DNA of 50,809 bases, taken from positions 1-50,809 of the forward strand of contig JAFYDK010000014.1 in the NCBI GenBank assembly GCA_017544805.1. The letters run 5' to 3'. Shown piece after piece: positions 16,931 to 24,589 of the stretch. Both the position numbers and the translations under genes were made by a program. Position 1 is the stretch's first letter, and each line of letters starts with the position of its first letter. Source of the DNA: Bacteroidales bacterium. Its GTDB lineage: Bacteria > Bacteroidota > Bacteroidia > Bacteroidales > UBA3824. The notes under the pieces are model-generated. The model was not told the origin of the DNA. It was given only the letters and a program-made list of their open reading frames with translations, and made no database searches.

Positions 16931-17374
16931 TTATTCCACGTCGATTGAGAATTTTTTTCTTACCATAGTGCAAGAACCTGCTTCGGTACAAGCCTGACCT
17001 TTGATGTCGCCGGTAACCGTAAAATTGTCCGTTGAAGGAGTTATAATAACCTTAAACGATGCTTTTTTTGTAAAGAATTTTTCGGTTACTTTGAAAGTCG
17101 GATTGTAATGTTCTTCGGGTTTTTGAACTTCGATTATTTTGCTTATGCGTGAATAATCTTGGCTTTCTTCCAAATTTATTTTCAACGGTTGCGAAGCCCC
17201 TGATGGATTGTTTGGCGAATACAATCTATAGCCTTGCGGAATTGTTGCGTTGAAATAAATTTCAATGTTACCGTTGCTCAACGTTTTCGTCGTGAATTTC
17301 CATGTTACACTCTGCGCAAATGAAAACATTGCCGAAAGAATCATTACTACTGTTAATAAAAATTTTTTTGACAT
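16931..17374 (-). CDS. DsbD N-terminal (alpha)-domain-like periplasmic protein
   Basis: A 147-residue protein with a signal peptide (TVVMILSAMFSFAQ) and an immunoglobulin-like beta fold resembling the N-terminal domain of DsbD. It has IPQGYRLYSPNN, a FKVTEKFFTKKASFKV edge, and near the C-terminus GQACTEAGSC, a cysteine pair that corresponds to the CxxxxxC redox site of DsbD-alpha. There is no membrane-spanning DsbD-beta part here or nearby, so this is a free-standing domain. It lies 54 bases before the thioredoxin lipoprotein gene on the same strand. I infer an electron relay or substrate-binding role with that protein. Confidence 0.75.
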   Translation of the reverse strand: MSKKFLLTVVMILSAMFSFAQSVTWKFTTKTLSNGNIEIYFNATIPQGYRLYSPNNPSGASQPLKINLEESQDYSRISKIIEVQKPEEHYNPTFKVTEKFFTKKASFKVIITPSTDNFTVTGDIKGQACTEAGSCTMVRKKFSIDVE

Positions 17375-17483
17375 GATTTTTCGTTTTTAATTTTTGTGTT
17401 TAACTTATTTTTTCATCTTTAACCTTAAGAGTGAAAAAAAGTTTTTTTTCATAAAAAAAATAAAATTTTATTATTTATTTTTT

Positions 17484-19772
17484 TTAAATGTTTGGTGTTT
17501 GTTCCGTTGCTGCAGGAATTATTATTTTATCCGAAAAGTCCAACATAGGAATCGGGTCAAGACCGAATCTGTGCAGACTGCCCTTACAATATAGTACAAA
17601 ACCTATTATTGCCAATGCGAGAAGAATCCAAAGTGCAATTTTCCATTTTGGATAGCCTTTGTCAGCAAGCGGGTCTTTAACATTTACTCTTGGGAATTTA
17701 ACGAGATGTGTAAGTGTTGAACCGAACATGATATTAACAAAGGCATGCGCATTGATTGCCCAACCGTTGGCGTTGAGTAGCGGTGAAAGGTTTCTTTTGC
17801 GCAGTTTCAAGTATGCTAAAAGCATTGACGGACCTGAAATAATCAGCAATATCGCCAAAACAGCCAAAATCATTTTGAATACTGACAACTTCATAAATCC
17901 TGTTGCGGCTGCAACTAAAAATGTGCCTATCGTTCCTAACGCCATACCGATTGCGGCAAAAATACCGCAGTATTTAGCAATGTCGAAAGCCTCTTTTTTA
18001 GATGTAGATTCTGCAATTTTAGCCTCGGCTACCGCAGTTTCCGTTGATGCGGTTTCAGCTGCTTTTGCTGCGGCGGCTGACTTTTCCGTAAGTTTTGTTC
18101 CTCCTTCGGCTATTGAGCCTAAGGTCTTGTCTGTCATTTCTTTGTCTTTGGAGGCTGCAAATTTTGTAACCTTTTCTTCGATAAAACTTGCAACTTTTTT
18201 GTACGGTGTCCAAAAAGCCTCACGTATTGAAATCGGATTTTCGATAACTTTTGTAATTGTTGCATCCCAAACGTTGTTTTCTCTGTCTATGAAAATCGCA
18301 TTTTTACCGGTTTTAAGATTATCAATTTCACCGTCGGTTACAACGGCGCAAATTTTCATTGTTTTGTTCAAAACCTTTGACGTGCAGTCGCAATAAATCA
18401 AAAATGCAGCACTTTGAGATGCCGTTGCATCGTGTTTGGGCATATCGCTGACTTTAATACACAAATCACATTCCCTTTGGTCTACGAAAAGTTTTCCGAC
18501 TTGGAACATTGCGAGTTTTTCGTGTTTTACGGTATAAAAATCCGAAAACGTTACGAAATTCCTCAAAAATGAGAAAAAGTTTTGATAACAATGCAAAAGA
18601 TTATCAACTGAGATAATGCCTTCAGCTTCTTCTTTTTGAGCTAAATCTTTGTCAATGAGTTCCAAAAGTTTGTCTTTTGTACCGTTAGTAAGGATTTTTT
18701 CTGCCTCTGACAAGTCAAAACCTTCAACTTTTGAACCGGCTTTTTTGGACATCCAATCCGAATAAGCGGCAAATTTTGAGGCAATGGAATTGAATTCAGC
18801 CTCCGAAATTGAGGTTTTTCCTGAAAAATCAACCTCGAAAATCAGTTTTTTTATTTTGGCAAAAGCTCCTTCCCAAGCGGGGTTGATTTCCTCGTTGAGC
18901 GGTAAAACGTTTTGATTTGAAATTCTCGCGATAGGATATTTGGCGAGTTCGGCGATTTTTTCGGCTAAATTCTCCGAAGAAATTTTCGTTAAATCTTCGA
19001 GCGGAATTTCCATTGCAGAATAAGTGTCTTTGTTGAAAGCCACCATTTTGCAGCGGATAAAATAGTCCTGAATTTTTTGTTTTACAGCGTTGTAAGCCTC
19101 CAGAGCATCTTGAGTATTATCACCGTAGGGCAAAATTTCTTGGTTTTGAACAGCGATTTTTTTCCATGACAAGTAATTATTAAGCTCTGTGAAAAATTCT
19201 TCAATTTGGTCTTTGTTGATACCTTTTTCGCCGCTGCGGTCATCTAAAGTGCCGATTTTTTCACCGATTAATTTTATAACGGCTTTTAAATCATTACTTT
19301 CTGTAGAAATTTCGGTTATAATGCCGTCGCCGTTGAAAGGTGTGCCTGCAAAAACTTTAGTTAAATCTTTTGTGTCTTCCAACGAGATTTCGTCTTTTTC
19401 AGAAGAAAGACTTTTGAGGATGGCTTTTGCTGATTTTAAGATTTTTTGCCCTTCTTCGGTATTATCGTTAATATCAGAAAGTTTCAAAACCGAACTGCCG
19501 TTTACTAAAAGTTCAGGATTTTTAATCGAATTGCAAAGCCATTTTGAGGTTTTTATGACTTCATCAACGCGGATTTTTCCGTCTTTGTTAACGTCAATAA
19601 CCTCAAGCGTTTTTTTGTCGAATTCAAGATTTTCGACGGGGCATGAAAGCACCGTCCACATTTTGGTATCAAGTTCGGGAAGGTGTCTGATGTCTTCCCC
19701 CGTTTCGATGCTGACACGGGTAACTCCTCCTATTTTGGAGAATTTCCATGTGTGAGATGATTTATTTTCCAT
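17484..19772 (-). CDS. EF-hand membrane protein of unknown function
   Basis: A 762-residue protein. A canonical EF-hand loop, DVNKDGKIRVDE (residues 60-71), sits near the N-terminus. Degenerate loops follow, such as FNGDGIITE (about 145) and RSGEKGINKDQ (about 177), suggesting an array of calcium-binding hands in a long soluble part. After an alanine-rich helix (about 560-590) come three hydrophobic segments (about 599-622, 626-650 and 712-732). There is no signal peptide, so the large N-terminal part is probably cytosolic. I do not recognise a catalytic domain. It has its own divergent promoter opposite the phosphatase array. A 245-codon open frame on the other strand is a shadow of this gene. 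Confidence 0.75.
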   Translation of the reverse strand: MENKSSHTWKFSKIGGVTRVSIETGEDIRHLPELDTKMWTVLSCPVENLEFDKKTLEVIDVNKDGKIRVDEVIKTSKWLCNSIKNPELLVNGSSVLKLSDINDNTEEGQKILKSAKAILKSLSSEKDEISLEDTKDLTKVFAGTPFNGDGIITEISTESNDLKAVIKLIGEKIGTLDDRSGEKGINKDQIEEFFTELNNYLSWKKIAVQNQEILPYGDNTQDALEAYNAVKQKIQDYFIRCKMVAFNKDTYSAMEIPLEDLTKISSENLAEKIAELAKYPIARISNQNVLPLNEEINPAWEGAFAKIKKLIFEVDFSGKTSISEAEFNSIASKFAAYSDWMSKKAGSKVEGFDLSEAEKILTNGTKDKLLELIDKDLAQKEEAEGIISVDNLLHCYQNFFSFLRNFVTFSDFYTVKHEKLAMFQVGKLFVDQRECDLCIKVSDMPKHDATASQSAAFLIYCDCTSKVLNKTMKICAVVTDGEIDNLKTGKNAIFIDRENNVWDATITKVIENPISIREAFWTPYKKVASFIEEKVTKFAASKDKEMTDKTLGSIAEGGTKLTEKSAAAAKAAETASTETAVAEAKIAESTSKKEAFDIAKYCGIFAAIGMALGTIGTFLVAAATGFMKLSVFKMILAVLAILLIISGPSMLLAYLKLRKRNLSPLLNANGWAINAHAFVNIMFGSTLTHLVKFPRVNVKDPLADKGYPKWKIALWILLALAIIGFVLYCKGSLHRFGLDPIPMLDFSDKIIIPAATEQTPNI

Positions 19773-19813
19773 ATTCTTTATCTTCAGTTTTATTTAAACG
19801 AAAAAATATTTTC

Positions 19814-19844
19814 CAAAAGTAGAAAAAATTATATCAAAATCAAA
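19814..19844 (-). promoter_or_regulatory. Bacteroidota-type promoter for the EF-hand gene
   Basis: On the - strand TTTG (19844-19841), 19 bases, TACTTTTG (19821-19814), then 41 bases to the ATG. Both boxes match the consensus. It overlaps the control region of the divergent phosphatase gene. Confidence 0.65.
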
Positions 19845-19852
19845 AAAAAAAT

Positions 19853-19860
19853 TAAATTTG
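19853..19860 (+). promoter_or_regulatory. Possible -7 box for the first SpoIIE phosphatase gene
   Basis: TAAATTTG matches TAnnTTTG and lies 45 bases before the chosen ATG. The upstream TTTG is missing at the proper distance. A GGGAG at 19890-19894 could aid ribosome binding. Confidence 0.5.
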
Positions 19861-19905
19861 CAGAAAACTTTTATGCTCATTTAGGGCTTGGGAGATAATA
19901 ATGTA

Positions 19906-22206
19906 ATGTTTTTCAAAAAGTTAAGTAAATATTTTTTTGTTTTAACTATGATTTTGACTTCGGGTATAAACTCTTTTGCTCAGACAAGCGGTTTGAATTC
20001 TGGTCAAGATTCTTATCTCGATTCATTGTATTCGGTGATGAAAAATATGCCCGAAGACAGTGCTAAGCTTGAGGTTTATAGTCAGATTTATCACGGACAT
20101 TACAATTTGGATTCCATAGTAAAATATTCTGTTCTTGCATATAATTTAGCCAAAAACTTATCGTATCAACGCCAAATGGCCGAAGCACTTATGTTTACTG
20201 GTGCAACTTACAATGCCGCTTGCGACAACAAAACGGCGGCGGATTATTTTTTTAGGTCGCTTACGATTTGGACTCAGCTCAATGATACTACAAAACAAGC
20301 GGTTTGTTATAATTGTCTTGCTGTTATAATGGAAAATCTTAACGATTATTCCACCGCGATCGATTATTATCATAAGGCATTGAATTTGTTTAATCTAAAG
20401 GGAGATACGGCTCGTGTTGGAAGAATTTACAGAGGATTGTCAAATACTTACAATGGTTTCAATCTTTTGGAGACAGCAAAGGATTATGCTTTGAAAGCTT
20501 TATCAACGGATACTTTAACCTTAGATTTCGCGGCAATAAGTTTTGATTTGATGTACCTTGGCAACGCGTATCTGGCTCAATATAACATAAATTATGAACA
20601 AGAAACGCTTTTAAAAGCACGAAAATATTATTTGAAGGGTTTGAAAAAAGCTCAGCAATCCAATTTTTTGGAAGCGATTATAGACCTTGGTTTGGAGCTT
20701 CAGAAAAGTTATTTGGATGAATTTTCTATGGCAAAAACGTCTTTGAGGGCAAAGCAGATTTTGGACAGTAGCCTTTTTTACGGAAATTTGGCAAAGGTTT
20801 GCATCAACAAAATGGGAAATTTGGTAAAGGATTATGTTTATAAAATTAACAATTGCCGTTATTTGCTGTTTTTGGGACATATTAAAGAGGCGGGAAAAGA
20901 AATCGAGACTATGAAAAAAATTTTCATCTCTGACCTCGGACGTTATGAATCTCTGTATTATAATGATTTAGGTCCTGTCATGAAAATCTATTATAAAAAT
21001 TCTAAGGATTATAAAAGCCTTTATGATTTTATAGAGGATTATCAGAAATATCGTAACCGCCGTTTCAATCTTGATTATACGATTAAGGATTTGGTTTTGG
21101 AAAACAGACGGGAGTTTGAAAAAAATCTCAAAAAACTTGATGACGAATTGCTTCAAAGAGAAAAAAAATACGAAAATCTTAAAAAAATACGTTTTGTAAT
21201 ATGGGCTTTTATGTCAGTTTTGTTGGTTTTTTTGACAGTTTGTGTTGTAATCTTTGTTAAAAGATTTAAAGCCAACAAAATACAAAATTTGAAACTATTA
21301 GCAAGCACCAATGAAATAGCTTTGGTAAACGGAGGTTTGGAAAGAATTTATGCGAAAATTTTTGCTCAAAATAACGAAATTGCTGCTCAAAACAAGCAGA
21401 TTGAGGAGCAAAAAAATTCCATACATTACACCAACCGTGCAATAATTCACAGTATCGAATATGCCCGCAACATTCAGAAGGCTTCGATGCCTTCGTTAGC
21501 GTTGATGGAAACTATTTTCAAAAGTTATTTTTTGATTTTCAAGCCTTTGGAGATTGTTTCAGGTGATTTTTATTGGGCATCTCAGGTGGGTGATTTTAAG
21601 ATTATCGGCGTTTTTGATTCTACGGGACACGGCATTTCGGGCGGGCTTTTGAGTATGTTCGGCATTGCAACTCTCAACGATATTATTGCGAAGGCGCAGT
21701 TAGAGGATATTAACGCCGCATATATTCTTAATAAATTACGGTTAAAAATTATTACTTGTACCTCTGATGATAATTATGACGGAATGGATGCCGGAGTTTG
21801 TGTTATTGATACGAAAAACAAGAAATTCGGTTTTGCCGGTGCGATGAGACCTTTGTGGCATTTTTCGGGCGGTGTTTTCAATGAAATTTTGCCTGAGAGA
21901 ATGTCGGTTTCGAGGGGTAAATATCAGGATACGGATTTTTCGTGCCGTTATTCGGATTATTTTGAGGGCGATAGGATTTATATTTTTACGGACGGAATGA
22001 CTGATATTTTCGGAATTTCGGACGAAGACCCTAAAAAGTTGAAAAAGTTTTCGCAAAAGAGAATGAAAGAACTTTTGAAAAATATTCAAAACGAGAGTCT
22101 TGAGGTTCAGAAAGATATTATTGAAAAAACTTTAGACCTCTGGCAAAAAGGGCTTTCAAATGATTCAGGGACCGACGATAGACTTATGGTTGCAATATCT
22201 CTTTAA
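19906..22206 (+). CDS. TPR-sensor SpoIIE/PP2C phosphatase, first of three
   Basis: A 766-residue membrane protein: signal peptide (FVLTMILTSGINSFAQ), about 370 residues of TPR helices (AVCYNCLAVIMENLNDYSTA is a clear unit), one membrane helix (about 427-452), a coiled coil rich in E/Q/N (about 455-515), and a C-terminal SpoIIE phosphatase domain (about 545-766). Metal-site motifs are VSGDFYW, FDSTGHG, IFTDGMTD and TDDRL. The segment after the GHG reads ISGGLLSMFG instead of the usual VPGAFMSMLG seen in its two neighbours, so this copy has diverged next to its active site. I infer a periplasmic sensor controlling a cytosolic serine/threonine phosphatase. I used the ATG at 19906; an upstream TTG (19888) is unlikely. 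Confidence 0.9.
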   Translation: MFFKKLSKYFFVLTMILTSGINSFAQTSGLNSGQDSYLDSLYSVMKNMPEDSAKLEVYSQIYHGHYNLDSIVKYSVLAYNLAKNLSYQRQMAEALMFTGATYNAACDNKTAADYFFRSLTIWTQLNDTTKQAVCYNCLAVIMENLNDYSTAIDYYHKALNLFNLKGDTARVGRIYRGLSNTYNGFNLLETAKDYALKALSTDTLTLDFAAISFDLMYLGNAYLAQYNINYEQETLLKARKYYLKGLKKAQQSNFLEAIIDLGLELQKSYLDEFSMAKTSLRAKQILDSSLFYGNLAKVCINKMGNLVKDYVYKINNCRYLLFLGHIKEAGKEIETMKKIFISDLGRYESLYYNDLGPVMKIYYKNSKDYKSLYDFIEDYQKYRNRRFNLDYTIKDLVLENRREFEKNLKKLDDELLQREKKYENLKKIRFVIWAFMSVLLVFLTVCVVIFVKRFKANKIQNLKLLASTNEIALVNGGLERIYAKIFAQNNEIAAQNKQIEEQKNSIHYTNRAIIHSIEYARNIQKASMPSLALMETIFKSYFLIFKPLEIVSGDFYWASQVGDFKIIGVFDSTGHGISGGLLSMFGIATLNDIIAKAQLEDINAAYILNKLRLKIITCTSDDNYDGMDAGVCVIDTKNKKFGFAGAMRPLWHFSGGVFNEILPERMSVSRGKYQDTDFSCRYSDYFEGDRIYIFTDGMTDIFGISDEDPKKLKKFSQKRMKELLKNIQNESLEVQKDIIEKTLDLWQKGLSNDSGTDDRLMVAISL

Positions 22207-22224
22207 TAGAAAAAAAGGGAAGGA

Positions 22225-24513
22225 GTGAGGACTGTTTTAAAAAATATAATCATCATTTTCGTAATTCTAATTTCCCCGTTTAAAACCTTCGGGGAGGTTA
22301 GGAGAGGGGATACTGTGGCTTTAAGTTTAGACACTTTGGACATTATATGCCGCGGGTCTTATAATTTTGATACTTTATATAAATACGCTAATTTCCAACT
22401 TAAAAAAGCTCAAGTTCTTAAAAACCGAGAGTTCAACGCATACGCTTTGTTTCATTTGTCCAGATATTTTTATGACAAATCTCGTTATAATAAATCAATC
22501 GGTTTGTGTTATCAGGCATTAGGATTTTGTGATTATGAAAATTCAACGGAATTTGTGGGGCATTGTTATATGATGTTGAGTCGCAATTATTATTCTCTGG
22601 GTGATTTTCTTAATGCCGAATCTTTTTGTAGGAAAGCTTTGGAAATTTACGATTATATATCCTCTCCTTACGGAATTGCGCAGTGTAATTTGATGTTCGG
22701 ATTGTATTGCCTTAAATATCAACTTTTTGAATTGGGGCGTCAGTATGTTTCCTCGTCGTTTCAGATAAGTTACGGAAAATATCCCGAAGGCGAAATCGTT
22801 TCATTAAGGTCTTATGGTTATTGCGATTATGCGAGATATTGCCGCAAAAGCGAAAATATTGGACAACTTCTTTCTGCTGTCAGTTGGTATAATCTTGCGA
22901 TGAAATATCTTGCAAAATATCCTGATATTCACCCTGTTAATTATGCAGTTTTGATGCAACAGACATCTCTTGCGTATTCGCGTCTTGCGATTGATTCCAA
23001 AAAAATGGCAATGAAAAAAATGTATGCTGACAGCAGCCGTAAATATTACGAATTATGCACTACGGTTACCGAAAAACTAAATTCAAGCGAAAATGATTTT
23101 TATGCAAAATCGGCAGAAATTAATTGCCTTATTGCGGAAGGAAATTTAACTGAGGCTGAGAAAAAAATCAATAAAATTTCGCTTTTTGTAAATTCCGATC
23201 CCGAACATTTCAGTCGTTTCGGTGAAAATTTTTGCAATATTGTTTTGCTTTTTTCGCATTGTAAAAAAGATTATAAATCAATGCTTTATTACATGGAAAA
23301 GCTTAACAATTATAAATACCGCCATTACGGTTTTGATTTAGGAACAAAAATTACGAGAACAAAATCCAAAGAAAATTACGACCGTATTATATGCGAAATC
23401 GAGGCCGATAAAAAAATCCGTGATTCGCAGTTTGAGGAAAAAATTTCTAAGGGCGAGAATCTTCAGCGTTATCTTTTAACGATAGTTATTCTAATTGTAG
23501 TAATTGCGGTTTTGTTTTTACTTTTAAGATTTTGGGAAAATACCGTTAATAAGCGGCTGAAAATTCAAAGCGACGACATCAAGCAGCAAACTTTGAAACT
23601 TAATCTTCAAAATTCGGAATTTTATGAACTTCAGCGTAAATTCAATACCGAAAAAGAGGAACTTTTAAGGCATAAGAAAAAATTCATAAAGGCGAACATG
23701 GTTCTTCATAATTCGCTTTTAAGGGCGTGGGATTTTCAGTCTGCGTTAATTCCCTCTAAAGAAAAAATGCAACAATATTTCGGGGATTGTCTTATTTTCT
23801 TTAAACCCTGTCATATCGTATCGGGAGATTTCTTTTGGGCAGTTGAAACTGAGGAAGTTAAAATTCTTGTTACGGCGGATTGTACAGGACACGGCGTCCC
23901 GGGGGCTTTTATGAGTATGCTCGGAATTTCAAGTCTTAACGATATTGCTTTGAAACGTGATTTAAGTTCTAAAACCGATTTCGCTTCCGGTATTTTGGAG
24001 GATATGCGTCAAAAAATCATAACCTCTCTTCATCAAAGTTATACTCCTGACGGCGAGATTTACGAAACGATTGATATGTCGGTTTGTATTTTGGAAAGAA
24101 AGGAAATGTTTTTGCAGTATGCTGGAGCAAACCGTCCGCTGTGGATTTTCTCTTTAGAGGGTGAAAAATGTTTTGAGCCTGACGAAATCACGGTCGGAAT
24201 AGATTTGATGCCGGGTGTTAATAATTTTACCAATCACCGTATTGAGATTTTTCCGGGCGATGTTGTTTATACTTTTTCTGACGGAATAACGGATCAGTTC
24301 GGCGGCAGAAACGGCAAAATGAAATTCGGTTCAAAACGCTTGAAAGAACTTTTGTCCGGAATTTATTCCGAGAATTTTGATACCCAATATTTAAAAATTG
24401 CTGACAGCATCTGCGAATGGACAACCATAAAATCCTCCGGCGACGATGAAATGGAATTTTATTGTGCGCAATTGGACGATCAGTTATTGTTAGGCATAAG
24501 AATTGAGGGGTAA
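22225..24513 (+). CDS. TPR-sensor SpoIIE/PP2C phosphatase, second of three
   Basis: A 762-residue protein with the same layout as its neighbours: a signal peptide (IIIIFVILISPFKTFG), TPR-like repeats to about residue 390, one membrane helix (about 415-437), a short coiled coil, and a SpoIIE phosphatase domain from about 525. Motifs are VSGDFFW, ADCTGHGVPGAFMSMLG, FSDGITDQFGG and LDDQLLLGI, all intact. No ATG is available near the signal peptide, so GTG at 22225 is the best start. A GGGAAGGAG lies immediately before it, closer than usual for a ribosome site. The gene follows its predecessor by 18 bases, so the two are probably cotranscribed. Confidence 0.88.
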   Translation: MRTVLKNIIIIFVILISPFKTFGEVRRGDTVALSLDTLDIICRGSYNFDTLYKYANFQLKKAQVLKNREFNAYALFHLSRYFYDKSRYNKSIGLCYQALGFCDYENSTEFVGHCYMMLSRNYYSLGDFLNAESFCRKALEIYDYISSPYGIAQCNLMFGLYCLKYQLFELGRQYVSSSFQISYGKYPEGEIVSLRSYGYCDYARYCRKSENIGQLLSAVSWYNLAMKYLAKYPDIHPVNYAVLMQQTSLAYSRLAIDSKKMAMKKMYADSSRKYYELCTTVTEKLNSSENDFYAKSAEINCLIAEGNLTEAEKKINKISLFVNSDPEHFSRFGENFCNIVLLFSHCKKDYKSMLYYMEKLNNYKYRHYGFDLGTKITRTKSKENYDRIICEIEADKKIRDSQFEEKISKGENLQRYLLTIVILIVVIAVLFLLLRFWENTVNKRLKIQSDDIKQQTLKLNLQNSEFYELQRKFNTEKEELLRHKKKFIKANMVLHNSLLRAWDFQSALIPSKEKMQQYFGDCLIFFKPCHIVSGDFFWAVETEEVKILVTADCTGHGVPGAFMSMLGISSLNDIALKRDLSSKTDFASGILEDMRQKIITSLHQSYTPDGEIYETIDMSVCILERKEMFLQYAGANRPLWIFSLEGEKCFEPDEITVGIDLMPGVNNFTNHRIEIFPGDVVYTFSDGITDQFGGRNGKMKFGSKRLKELLSGIYSENFDTQYLKIADSICEWTTIKSSGDDEMEFYCAQLDDQLLLGIRIEG

Positions 24514-24589
24514 AACATGAAAAAAAAAGATTTGTTTTTTTTATAAAAAATTATAAACTTTACATCGCATTTTTTTATTGACAAAGACC

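Noticed and set aside
17659..18396. A 245-codon open frame on the + strand
   Set aside because: It lies fully inside the EF-hand gene on the other strand, has no recognisable domain and reads like a composition artefact.
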